DNA of 14,369 bases, from NCBI GenBank assembly GCA_903922545.1, contig CAIXUE010000224.1, positions 1 through 14,369 on the forward strand, written 5' to 3'. Position numbers and translations under genes: made by a program. The notes beneath the pieces were generated by a model. The model was not told where the DNA came from and did not search any database. It saw only the letters and a list, made by a program, of their open reading frames with translations. Positions 1 through 7,505 of the stretch are shown one piece after another. Position 1 is the stretch's first letter, and each line of letters begins with the position of its first letter. The stretch is from an uncultured Alphaproteobacteria bacterium (GTDB lineage: Bacteria; Pseudomonadota; Alphaproteobacteria; Micropepsales; Micropepsaceae).

Positions 1-443
1 ACGTGGACGGCGATGCCTGTCCCGTAAAAGCGGAAGTCGAAAAGGTGGCGGCGCGGCATGGCCTCGCCGTCACCATCGTTTCCAATGGGGGCTTGCGCCC
101 CTCGGCCAATCCCATGCTGCGGCATGTGACGGTGGCCGAGGGCGCCGATGCCGCCGATGACTGGATTGTGGAACATATTGCGGCGGGCGATATCGCCATC
201 ACCGCCGACATTCCCCTGGCGTCGCGCTGCCTGGAAAAGGGCGCGCGGGTTTTGGGTCCCAACGGCAAGGCTTTTACGGGCGAGGGGATCGGTATGGCGC
301 TTGCCATGCGCGACCTCAGCCGGCATTTGCGGGAATTGACCCCGGGCGGCCAGACCCATCATGCCGGTTTTGCCAAACAGGATCGTTCGCGCTTTTTGGG
401 CGAACTGGAAAATTGCATCCAGACCCTGAAACGCGGAAGATAA
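1..443 (+). CDS. UPF0178 (DUF188, YaiI/YqxD-like) family protein, 5'-truncated by window edge
   Basis: The visible reading frame runs from the GTG at 3 (146 codons) to TAA at 441-443. The first residues read VDGDACPVK, which matches the conserved start of the UPF0178 family, normally preceded by only a few residues such as M-x-I-Y. Bases 1-2 (AC) fit the end of a Tyr codon, so the true start lies a few codons outside the window and the GTG is an internal Val. Other family landmarks are an ERHGL-like segment (VAARHGLAVTIVSN), ADDWIVEHI, the DIAITADIPLASRCLEKGA block with its conserved acidic residues, and a C-terminal SRFLGELE. Full length would be about 150 residues, usual for the family. The family has a PIN/NYN-like fold and is suspected to act on nucleic acid, but no specific function is established. 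The stop is 4 nt from selO, implying co-translation. Confidence 0.93.
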   Translation, partial: VDGDACPVKAEVEKVAARHGLAVTIVSNGGLRPSANPMLRHVTVAEGADAADDWIVEHIAAGDIAITADIPLASRCLEKGARVLGPNGKAFTGEGIGMALAMRDLSRHLRELTPGGQTHHAGFAKQDRSRFLGELENCIQTLKRGR

Positions 444-447
444 CGCC

Positions 448-1896
448 ATGAACATCGACGATCTCGTGCGCTTTTCCTTCATGCCCGATAATGTTTTCGC
501 CCGTTTGCCGGGTGATTTTTATACAAAGATGCTGCCGGAAAAGGTTGGCGCGTCGCTGCGCCTGATCCACGCCAATGAAAAAGCGGCGGCATTGATCGGG
601 TTAAATCCTGAACTTTTTACTTCACCAAGCTTTGCCGAAACCTTTGCTGGTCACAGGCCCTATCCGCTCGGTGAACCGCTGGCGACGGTTTATTCCGGCC
701 ATCAATTCGGCGCCTGGGCCGGACAACTCGGCGATGGCCGGGCCTTGTTGCTGGCTCAGGTGCGAAACGCCTCAGGCGAATTGTGGGATGTGCAACTGAA
801 AGGCGCCGGCAAAACGCCTTATTCGCGCTTCGGCGACGGGCGCGCTGTGATGCGATCCACCATCCGCGAATATCTTTGCAGCGAAGCGATGGCGGCGCTG
901 AACATCCCCACCACAAGGGCGCTGGCGGTCATTGCCACGGGCAAACAGGTTCATCGCGAAAGTGCAGAACCTGGCGCGGTGCTGACCCGGCTGGCGCGCT
1001 CGCATATCCGCTTTGGGCATTTCGAGCATTTTCATCACGGCAACCGGCCTGATCTGGTGCGGCTGCTGGCCGATCATGTCATCGGTGAATATATGCCGGA
1101 GTTTACGGGCGACCATGCTGCCTGGTTTGGCGAAGTCGTCAAACGCACCGCACACCTGATCGCGGCCTGGCAGTCGGCCGGCTTTGCCCATGGCGTTATG
1201 AATACCGACAATATGTCCATCCTGGGTCTGACGCTGGATTATGGCCCGTTCGGTTTTTTGGATGCTTATGATCCCGGTCTGGTCTGCAACCATTCCGATG
1301 AGACGGGGCGTTATGCCTTCGACATGCAGCCGGCTATCGCACATTGGAATTTGCGCGCCCTGGCCTTGGCGCTTTCCACGCTGATCCCCACGCCCGCCTT
1401 GGTCGCGGCGCTGGATACCTATGAAGCGCTGTTCCGCCAGTGCTATCGCGCGCTGATGCGGGCCAAACTTGGGCTGGCGCGTGACATGGGCCGCGACGAC
1501 GATCAGTTGATCGCTGAACTTCTGACCCTGATGGCCAAGGCCCGCGCTGATTACACACTGACCTTCCGTGGCTTGCCGGAGCCGGATGAAAGCTGGCCCG
1601 TGCTGTTCGGCCCCGAACAGGCGGGCGCCATGTCCTGGGCAGGACGCTACCGCGCCCGGGTGGCGGGCGAGAGCGGCGCGAAAGCCGCCATGGACGCGGT
1701 GAACCCCAAATACATTTTGCGCAACTGGGTCGCGGAAACTGCCATCCGCGCCGTGGAAGACCAGGGCGATTGCGGGCCTCTGGACCGAATTCTGAAGCTG
1801 CTCCAGAGCCCCTTTGACGGCCATCTTGGCCAGGACAGCTTCGCCCAGCCCCCGGCGCCCGAATATGGCGGCCTTTGCGTATCGTGTTCGTCCTAA
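448..1896 (+). CDS. selO: Protein adenylyltransferase SelO (YdiU/UPF0061 family)
   Basis: SelO is a pseudokinase-fold enzyme that transfers AMP from a flipped ATP to Ser, Thr or Tyr of target proteins and is linked to redox stress. The 482-residue length matches E. coli YdiU (about 478). By my alignment the ATP- and metal-binding residues of characterised bacterial SelO are present: K118 (in [12 protein letters not shown]), E141 (TIREYL), R181 ([12 protein letters not shown]), D254 and N255 (NTDNMS), and D264 (DYGPFGF). The C-terminus is CVSCSS, with a TGT Cys codon at residue 480 where many eukaryotic homologues use selenocysteine. C280 lies 16 residues after D264, as does the activation-loop Cys of E. 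coli, so the regulatory disulfide C280-C480 is probably conserved. The ATG at 448 is preceded by GGAAGA (435-440), a good ribosome binding site overlapping the end of the UPF0178 gene. Confidence 0.97.
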   Translation: MNIDDLVRFSFMPDNVFARLPGDFYTKMLPEKVGASLRLIHANEKAAALIGLNPELFTSPSFAETFAGHRPYPLGEPLATVYSGHQFGAWAGQLGDGRALLLAQVRNASGELWDVQLKGAGKTPYSRFGDGRAVMRSTIREYLCSEAMAALNIPTTRALAVIATGKQVHRESAEPGAVLTRLARSHIRFGHFEHFHHGNRPDLVRLLADHVIGEYMPEFTGDHAAWFGEVVKRTAHLIAAWQSAGFAHGVMNTDNMSILGLTLDYGPFGFLDAYDPGLVCNHSDETGRYAFDMQPAIAHWNLRALALALSTLIPTPALVAALDTYEALFRQCYRALMRAKLGLARDMGRDDDQLIAELLTLMAKARADYTLTFRGLPEPDESWPVLFGPEQAGAMSWAGRYRARVAGESGAKAAMDAVNPKYILRNWVAETAIRAVEDQGDCGPLDRILKLLQSPFDGHLGQDSFAQPPAPEYGGLCVSCSS

Positions 1897-1963
1897 GGTC
1901 CCGGATTTAAGGGTAAAATTCGGGGTGGCACAGGGCGCGCGCCTCCATTATGGTCCCGCCGCC

Positions 1964-2569
1964 ATGGAACCATTCAAAACCCTCGACGGCGTCGCGGCGC
2001 CCCTGAACATGATCAATGTCGACACCGACATGATCATTCCCAAGCAATATCTGAAGACCATTCATCGCACCGGACTGGGCAAGGCCCTGTTCGACGAAAT
2101 GCGCTTCAACACCGACGGCAGTGAAAAGCCGGATTTCGTCCTCAACAAGCCCGCCTGGCGCAAAGCGCAGATCTTGGTCACGGGCGAGAATTTCGGCTGC
2201 GGCTCCAGCCGCGAACATGCGCCCTGGGCGCTCCTGGATTTCGGCATCCGCTGCGTCATCGCGGCCAGCTTTGCCGATATTTTCTATAACAACTGCTTCA
2301 AGAACGGCATCCTGCCCATCGTGTTGCCGCAGGCAGAAGTGGACAAGCTGATGGACGATGCCGAGCGCGGCTCCAATGCGCGCCTCAGCATCGATCTGGA
2401 GAGCCAGGAAATTCGCGGCCCGGATGGCGGCATGATCAAGTTCGAGGTCGATGCCTTCCGCAAGCAATGCCTGCTTAATGGCTGGGACGATATCGGTCTG
2501 ACGCTGCGCAGCGAAGACAAGATCTCGGCTTACGAAAAAAATCACAAAGCACAAGCACCCTGGGTTTGA
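1964..2569 (+). CDS. leuD: 3-isopropylmalate dehydratase small subunit LeuD
   Basis: LeuD is the swivelling-domain subunit of isopropylmalate isomerase. With the Fe-S subunit LeuC it converts 2-isopropylmalate to 3-isopropylmalate in the cytoplasm during leucine synthesis. The 201-residue product is standard size. Signature segments are [23 protein letters not shown] near residue 25-45, the substrate-loop motif [16 protein letters not shown], and [18 protein letters not shown] chose the ATG at 1964 because [14 protein letters not shown] matches the family N-terminus. The frame stays open to an ATG at 1814, but that would add 50 residues of no family similarity overlapping the 3' end of selO. 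No clear Shine-Dalgarno precedes 1964. The 67-nt gap after selO holds an AT-richer stretch with a -10-like TAAAAT (1914-1919) but no convincing -35. leuC is not adjacent upstream as it is in many genomes; leuB follows after 2 nt. Confidence 0.97.
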   Translation: MEPFKTLDGVAAPLNMINVDTDMIIPKQYLKTIHRTGLGKALFDEMRFNTDGSEKPDFVLNKPAWRKAQILVTGENFGCGSSREHAPWALLDFGIRCVIAASFADIFYNNCFKNGILPIVLPQAEVDKLMDDAERGSNARLSIDLESQEIRGPDGGMIKFEVDAFRKQCLLNGWDDIGLTLRSEDKISAYEKNHKAQAPWV

Positions 2570-2571
2570 CC

Positions 2572-3669
2572 ATGTACAAAATTCTCACGCTTCCTGGTGA
2601 CGGCATTGGGCCCGAAGTGATGGAAGCGACCCTTCGCGTTCTGGGCTGGTTCGGCAAGAAAGGTTTCCAGTATCAGACTGAGGAAGCCCTGGTCGGCGGC
2701 ATTGCCTTTGAAAAGCTGGGCCGCTCCGATCCGGATGAGACCATGGCAAAGGCCAAGGCCGCCGATGCCGTGCTGCTGGGCGCGGTGGGCGGACCCCAAT
2801 GGGATAATCTGCCTTTCCACCAGAAGCCGGAGCGCGGCCTTCTGCGCGCCCGCCAGGATATGCAGGTTTTCGCCAATCTGCGTCCAGCCTTGTGTTTCGA
2901 TGCCCTGAAAGATGCCTCCACCCTCAAGCCCGAGATTGTGTCGGGCCTGGATATCCTGATCGTCCGTGAATTGATGGGCGGCGTCTATTTCGGCGAGCCG
3001 AAGGAAACCACCGATCTTCCCGACGGCCAGAAGCGCGCCGTCGATACCCAGGTCTATACCACCAGCGAAATTGACCGCATCTGCCGCGTGGCGTTCGAAC
3101 TGGCGCGGGTGCGCGGCAAGAAATTGGCTTCGGCGGAAAAATCCAATGTGATGGTGACCGGCGTGCTCTGGCGCCAGGTGGTGACTGAGGTCGCCAAGGA
3201 TTACCCTGACGTTCAGCTGACCCATATCCTGGCCGACAATTGCGCCATGCAGCTGGTGCGCAATCCCAAGCAGTTTGACGTTGTGGTCACGGACAATCTG
3301 TTCGGCGACGTGCTGTCGGACGAAGCGGCGCAGCTGACCGGTTCGATCGGCATGCTGCCGTCCGCTTCGCTGGGCGCCAAGCGCGCCGACGGCAAGCAAT
3401 CGGCGCTTTATGAACCCATCCATGGCAGTGCGCCCGACATCGCGGGCAAGGGCCTGGCCAATCCCATCGCCTCCATTCTCTCGCTGGGCATGGCCTTCCG
3501 CTATTCCTTCGGCCGCACCGATTTCGCGGATCTGGCGGACAAAGCGGTGGACCGTGTTCTGGCGGAAGGTTTCCGTACTGGCGACATCATGCAGCCGGGC
3601 ATGAACAAGGTCGGCACCACGGGCATGACCGACGCGATCCTCAAGGCGCTGGACAAAGTGTCCGCCTGA
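2572..3669 (+). CDS. leuB: 3-isopropylmalate dehydrogenase LeuB
   Basis: LeuB oxidises and decarboxylates 3-isopropylmalate with NAD+ to 2-oxoisocaproate, the third dedicated step of leucine synthesis. The 365-residue product starts [16 protein letters not shown], the typical N-terminus. A TTG 6 nt upstream could also start the frame but adds only two residues. Active-site residues align with characterised enzymes: R132 and Y139 in [12 protein letters not shown]190 in AEKSNVM, and D222, D246 and D250 in ADNCAM and [13 protein letters not shown]. The family signature around [17 protein letters not shown] and the NAD-binding [15 protein letters not shown] block are intact. The gene starts 2 nt after leuD and its TGA (3667-3669) shares one base with the ATG of the next gene, so leuD, leuB and the GT41 gene look translationally coupled. 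Confidence 0.98.
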   Translation: MYKILTLPGDGIGPEVMEATLRVLGWFGKKGFQYQTEEALVGGIAFEKLGRSDPDETMAKAKAADAVLLGAVGGPQWDNLPFHQKPERGLLRARQDMQVFANLRPALCFDALKDASTLKPEIVSGLDILIVRELMGGVYFGEPKETTDLPDGQKRAVDTQVYTTSEIDRICRVAFELARVRGKKLASAEKSNVMVTGVLWRQVVTEVAKDYPDVQLTHILADNCAMQLVRNPKQFDVVVTDNLFGDVLSDEAAQLTGSIGMLPSASLGAKRADGKQSALYEPIHGSAPDIAGKGLANPIASILSLGMAFRYSFGRTDFADLADKAVDRVLAEGFRTGDIMQPGMNKVGTTGMTDAILKALDKVSA

Positions 3670-6263
3670 TGAGTGCGACCGGCACGACCATTCTTGACCA
3701 GCTGCGTGCGCGCGCCCAAAAGCTTTACGCCAGCGGCAATTATACCGAGGCTGCTGTCGCCTATCGCGGCATCATGGAAGTGGTGCCGTCGGATTTCGAC
3801 GCCCTTCACCATCTGGGCCTGGTGGCGTTCGAACTGGGCCATCTGGAGGAAGCGCGCAAGCTGCTGCAGGGCGCGCTCAATATGCGGCCCGATGACGCCG
3901 AAATCTGGCTGCATCATGGCATGACGCTGCAGCGCCAGGGCCGCGCCGATGACGCGGTGGTCAGCTATGAGCATGCGCTCAGCCTCAAGCCCGATTACTC
4001 CGAAGCGATGTTCTGTATCGCCCTGACCCAGAAAAACGCCGGCCGTGCGCCCGAGGCGCTGGCCAGTTTTGGCCGCTTCATCGCTATGCGCGGCGATGTC
4101 TCCACCGCCTTCCTGCATCGCGGCGATCTTTTGCGTGATACGGGCGATGTTCCCGCCGCGCTGGCCGATTACGAATCCGCGCTGAACCTCAATCCCGAAT
4201 TTCTCGATGCCTGGATGCATCGCGGCGTGCTTTTGACCGAGCATGGCCGTTCGCAGGAAGCCCTGGCCAGCTATGACCGGGCGTTGGCCGTGGCGCCGCG
4301 CCGCGGCGACATCTGGTACAATCGCGGCGTGGCGCTGCAGGATATGGGGCGCGATCCCGAAGCCCTGGAAGCTTATGACCAGTCGCTCAAATTTACCCCG
4401 GAATTCGCCGATGCCTGGAACAATCGCGGCGCCTTGCTGCGCAAGGCCGGCAGGATCGAAGATGCCCTGGCCAGTTTCCAGCAGGCGTTGCAATTGCGGC
4501 CCGATCTTTTGCAGGGACTGAACAATGCCGGCGCGGCTTTGGCGGCGCTGAACCGCAATGAAGAAGCGCTGCCTTATTGCGACAAGGCCGTGGCCGTGGC
4601 GCCGGATCAGGCCGAAGGCTGGTACAATCGCGGCGTGGCGCTGCAAGGCCTTGGCCGCGCCATTGAAGCCACGGCTGCTTACGACCGCGCCATCGAGCTT
4701 GATCCCAATGCCGCGGATGCCTGGAGCGCGCGCGGCAATATCCTGCGCGAACAGCGCAAATTCGATGAGGCATTGAGCTGCTATCAGCGCGCCCTTGCCA
4801 TCAATCCACGCCATGCCGGCGCCCTGGCCAACAGCGGCGCCTGCCTGCAGGAGATGAAGCGTTTCGCCGAGGCGATGCGCGAATTCCGCAAGCTGGAAAT
4901 GGTGGCGCCGGACCACAAATATCTGTTGGGCGGGCTCGCCATATCCGCCCTGGCGCTGTGCGACTGGGCGGTGCTGGAAGAAATCGGGCCGCGCCTGCGC
5001 GCCGGCGCGATGAACGGCGCATCCATCGTGCCGCCTTTCACCATGCTGGGCATCAGCGCCGACCCCGCGCTGCTGCGCGCCACCGCCGAACATTATGCCC
5101 GCGATGCCGGCATGGCACCCCCGCTGCCGCGCCCGCAGTTTGCCGCGCATGAGCGTATCCGGCTCGGTTATGTCTCCAGCGACTTTCATGCCCATGCCAC
5201 CGCGCGGCTGATGAGCGATTTGTTCGAGCGCCATGACCGGGCGCGCTTTGAAGTGATTGCCATTTCCTCCGGGCCTGACGAGACCAGCCCGGTCCGGGCA
5301 CGCCTGAAGCAGGCCTTTGATCAATTCCATGATGTGCGCGGCCAGAGCCAGGCGCAGATCGCCGGCCTGATGAAAGGCCTGGGGCTGGATATCGCGATAG
5401 ATCTGAAGGGCTATACCGAAGGCGGCAATCCCGCCTTGTTCAAGGCACGGCCGGCGCCCGTGCAGGTGAATTACCTCGGTTATCCGGGCACCACCGCCAT
5501 CGATGCCATCGACTATATCATCGGTGACTCGGTGGTGCTGCCGTTCGACCAGCAGGTGTTTTATTCCGAACGCATCGTGCAGTTGCCGCACGCCTATCAG
5601 GCCAATGATCCCAAGCGGGCGATTGGCCCCACGCCGTCACGCGCCGAAGCGGGCCTGCCCGAGCAGGGCTTTGTATTTTGCTGTTTCAACAACCACTGGA
5701 AAATCACCGCTGCGGTGTTTGATGTCTGGATGCGGCTGCTTGAGGCGGTGCCTGATAGCGTTTTGTGGCTGCTGGAGGACAGCGCCGCCATCAATCTGCG
5801 CCGGCAAGCGCAGGCCCGGGGCATCGCGGCGGAACGGGTGATCTTTGCGCCCCGTCTGGCGCATGACGCGCATCTGGGCCGGCTTGGCCTGGCCGATCTG
5901 GTGCTGGATACACTGCCCTACAATGCTCACACCACGGCCAGCGATGCGCTCTGGACGGGCGTGCCGATGGTGACCGTGCGCGGCGAGGCTTTTGCCGGGC
6001 GCGTGGGTGCAAGCCTGCTCACGGCCATCGGCCTGCCCGAACTGATCGCGGACGATCTGGAAGGCTATGAGAAGCTGGCTTTGTCGCTGGCGACGGACGC
6101 CAAAAAGCTGAAAACAGTGAAAGCCAGGCTGGAAAAGAACCGGCTTTCCACGCCGCTGTTCGATGCCGAAGCTTTTTGCCGGCATATCGAAGCCGCTTTT
6201 ATTGCCATGGTGGATGCGGCACGGCGCGGCGAAGCGCCGAAATCTTTCGCCGTTCCTGAATAA
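3669..6263 (+). CDS. TPR-repeat protein with O-GlcNAc-transferase-type (GT41, SPINDLY-like) glycosyltransferase domain
   Basis: The 864-residue protein has two parts. Residues 12-419 form twelve gapless 34-residue tetratricopeptide repeats (for example residues beginning WYNRGVALQDMGR and WNNRGALLRKAGR), a superhelix expected to bind protein targets. Residues about 490-850 match the GT41 catalytic domain (Glyco_transf_41). GYVSSDFHAHATARLM carries H509, aligned with human OGT H498. DLKGYTEGG, RPAPVQVNYLGYPGT and DYIIGD follow. NNHWKIT carries K678, aligned with OGT K842, and NAHTTASDALWTGVPMV has H754 and D759, aligned with the OGT nucleotide-binding HTT..D. The OGT H558 position appears to be Asp here. 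No signal peptide or membrane segment is seen, so it is probably cytoplasmic. The likely role is O-glycosylation of protein Ser/Thr; donor sugar and target cannot be read from sequence, and an O-fucosyltransferase activity as in plant SPINDLY is possible. Its ATG overlaps the leuB TGA by one base. Confidence 0.92.
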   Translation: MSATGTTILDQLRARAQKLYASGNYTEAAVAYRGIMEVVPSDFDALHHLGLVAFELGHLEEARKLLQGALNMRPDDAEIWLHHGMTLQRQGRADDAVVSYEHALSLKPDYSEAMFCIALTQKNAGRAPEALASFGRFIAMRGDVSTAFLHRGDLLRDTGDVPAALADYESALNLNPEFLDAWMHRGVLLTEHGRSQEALASYDRALAVAPRRGDIWYNRGVALQDMGRDPEALEAYDQSLKFTPEFADAWNNRGALLRKAGRIEDALASFQQALQLRPDLLQGLNNAGAALAALNRNEEALPYCDKAVAVAPDQAEGWYNRGVALQGLGRAIEATAAYDRAIELDPNAADAWSARGNILREQRKFDEALSCYQRALAINPRHAGALANSGACLQEMKRFAEAMREFRKLEMVAPDHKYLLGGLAISALALCDWAVLEEIGPRLRAGAMNGASIVPPFTMLGISADPALLRATAEHYARDAGMAPPLPRPQFAAHERIRLGYVSSDFHAHATARLMSDLFERHDRARFEVIAISSGPDETSPVRARLKQAFDQFHDVRGQSQAQIAGLMKGLGLDIAIDLKGYTEGGNPALFKARPAPVQVNYLGYPGTTAIDAIDYIIGDSVVLPFDQQVFYSERIVQLPHAYQANDPKRAIGPTPSRAEAGLPEQGFVFCCFNNHWKITAAVFDVWMRLLEAVPDSVLWLLEDSAAINLRRQAQARGIAAERVIFAPRLAHDAHLGRLGLADLVLDTLPYNAHTTASDALWTGVPMVTVRGEAFAGRVGASLLTAIGLPELIADDLEGYEKLALSLATDAKKLKTVKARLEKNRLSTPLFDAEAFCRHIEAAFIAMVDAARRGEAPKSFAVPE
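4314..4645 (+). repeat. Exact 26-nt direct repeat within the TPR-coding region, 306-nt period
   Basis: Positions 4314-4339 and 4620-4645 are identical over 26 nt (beginning tggtacaatcgcggcg). The preceding bases (ggccgtggcgccg) also match in both copies at similar offset. The spacing of 306 nt is exactly 102 codons, that is three TPR units of 34 residues, and a diverged version of the same block lies at the single-unit spacing (around 4416). This fits growth of the TPR array by in-frame duplication of a three-repeat unit followed by divergence. Confidence 0.8.
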
Positions 6264-6275
6264 TCTCGGTTCTGG

Positions 6276-6298
6276 CTTTACGCTCATAAAGCGTAAAG
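6276..6298 (+). terminator. Hairpin 12 nt after the GT41 gene stop; possible terminator
   Basis: CTTTACGC (6276-6283) and GCGTAAAG (6291-6298) form a perfect 8-bp stem with a 7-nt loop. It begins 12 nt after the TAA at 6261-6263. There is no clean T-tract; the following bases are gctttaacaaaaagcttt, which could form a second weak hairpin. It may end the leuD-leuB-GT41 transcript or simply protect its 3' end. Function as an intrinsic terminator is uncertain. Confidence 0.4.
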
Positions 6299-6396
6299 GC
6301 TTTAACAAAAAGCTTTATTGCCGCTGCTATTCGGTTCGCTACTGGAGCTTTTCATACACGCCTCATGGGCTTCTTGCTCCCCTTACCAGCATCATT

Positions 6397-6426
6397 TTGA
6401 CGGGTATACCGAATGCTTTCTATAAT
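6397..6426 (+). promoter_or_regulatory. Near-consensus sigma70-type promoter for the aspartyl protease gene
   Basis: TTGACG (6397-6402) and TATAAT (6421-6426) are separated by 18 nt. The -10 is a perfect consensus and the -35 matches 5 of 6 positions. A transcript start near 6433 would leave a leader of only about 20 nt before the ATG at 6455, which has no recognisable Shine-Dalgarno. It sits in the only clearly AT-rich stretch of the window, so it could in part reflect base composition, but the spacing and position relative to the gene are right. Confidence 0.65.
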
Positions 6427-6454
6427 GCCCTGTCCCCAAAATATTCCCTGACCA

Positions 6455-7447
6455 ATGAAAAAACCTGGTGCCTTATTCCTCGTCAGATCGGTTGCCGTAT
6501 TGTTGCTTCAGATCGGCTGCATTTGGCCGGCGCGCGCTCAGACGCCCGCTGCATGTGGTCCGTTGCAAATTGTCAATACCATTCAGATGACTCGCGCGCC
6601 GGATGGATCGCGGGATTTCGTCCCCATCCTTTTTGAGGCTGGCTGGAAAAATTTCCTTTTCGATACTGGCGGCGCGCGCACGGCAATAACATTCGCGGCG
6701 GCTCAGGATATGAAGCTGCCGCTATCTGACAGCACTACTGTCCTAATGGACTTTACTGGTCACTCTCTTGCCAAGATGGCCCGTATTAATGAATTCGTAT
6801 TAGGCCACCTCAAAAGCGACACAGCCTATTTTCCCGTCCTCCCTGGTGAGTCAGACATGGGTGAGGGCATTTTCGCGCTCGATTATTTATTGAAGTATGA
6901 TGCAGACGTTGATTTCGGCACCGATAAGCTGAATTTCTTTTCTCAGAACCATTGCGCCGGTCGCGTGGTCTATTGGCAATCACCAGCCGTGGCAGTTCTC
7001 CCCATGACAGTCGACAGCGACTTTCACATCTTGGTACCCGTGGTGATTGACGGGCAGCAGTTTGATGCGCTGATTGATTCCGGCGCTACGATCACAACCC
7101 TCCGCAGTGATGTCGCTGAAAGCAAACTTCATCTTACCTTGGGCGATTCCGATACGCCCAAGTCGGGCACGCTATCTGGTCCTTCCGCGGCCACCACATA
7201 CCGGCATGTTTTCAAGAGTCTTACCTTTTGTGATGTCGCAGTCACAAATCCTCGCGTGACGATAATTGCGCAGGAGCGAGGTACCGTCGATGATCGCATG
7301 GGCGTTCATCCTGGGCCTCTTACTGGGCCGATAGCAGTTATCGGTATGGATGTCCTGCGCAAGCTGCACATCTATATGGCGTTCAAGGAGAGTAAACTTT
7401 ACATCTCCGCGGCATCAGAGCACCCGCAATCGGGAACTACTCATTAA
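6455..7447 (+). CDS. Exported aspartyl protease family protein, retropepsin-like fold with two lobes
   Basis: The 330-residue protein begins with a signal peptide: basic MKK, a hydrophobic stretch to about residue 24, and a likely cleavage after ARA at 28. C22 is not in a good lipobox. Two similar lobes follow. Lobe 1 has the catalytic motif FLFDTGGA (D70) and ends in GEGIFALDYLLKYDADVDF (about 137-154). Lobe 2 has ALIDSGAT (D208) and ends in VIGMDVLRKLHIYMAF (about 296-310). Each lobe has the order strand, D-T/S-G, then a hydrophobic-hydrophobic-G-like segment, as in gag-polyprotein-type or pepsin/retropepsin proteases. Two active-site Asp in one chain suggests a self-sufficient monomeric protease acting in the periplasm or outside the cell. 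Substrate is unknown. The gene is AT-richer than its neighbours, uses less biased codons, and stands alone with its own promoter, all hinting at separate acquisition. It converges on maeB with 58 nt between stops. Confidence 0.82.
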   Translation: MKKPGALFLVRSVAVLLLQIGCIWPARAQTPAACGPLQIVNTIQMTRAPDGSRDFVPILFEAGWKNFLFDTGGARTAITFAAAQDMKLPLSDSTTVLMDFTGHSLAKMARINEFVLGHLKSDTAYFPVLPGESDMGEGIFALDYLLKYDADVDFGTDKLNFFSQNHCAGRVVYWQSPAVAVLPMTVDSDFHILVPVVIDGQQFDALIDSGATITTLRSDVAESKLHLTLGDSDTPKSGTLSGPSAATTYRHVFKSLTFCDVAVTNPRVTIIAQERGTVDDRMGVHPGPLTGPIAVIGMDVLRKLHIYMAFKESKLYISAASEHPQSGTTH

Positions 7448-7505
7448 AAGCTTATTTCCGGTCCGACCAGCGGGCTGCGGAACGCTCAGCAGAATAGATA
7501 GCGGT

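Noticed and set aside
772..1824. A 350-codon open frame on the minus strand opposite selO
   Set aside because: selO on the plus strand has all catalytic residues; this frame is a compositional shadow.
1885..1896. Selenocysteine at the SelO C-terminus
   Set aside because: The codon is TGT (Cys) and the stop is TAA; no in-frame TGA is involved.
1814..1963. N-terminal extension of leuD starting at 1814
   Set aside because: It overlaps selO by 83 nt and adds 50 residues without family similarity; the ATG at 1964 gives the standard length and N-terminus.
3501..5591. A 696-codon open frame on the minus strand opposite the GT41 gene
   Set aside because: It lies antisense to a gene with clear TPR and GT41 motifs. 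Its product is rich in His, Gln, Arg and Gly with no recognisable domain, as expected for the antisense frame of GC-biased codons.
6518..6520. Cys 22 of the aspartyl protease as a lipoprotein attachment site
   Set aside because: The residues before it (Q-I-G) do not fit a lipobox well, and an ARA signal peptidase I site follows at 26-28.
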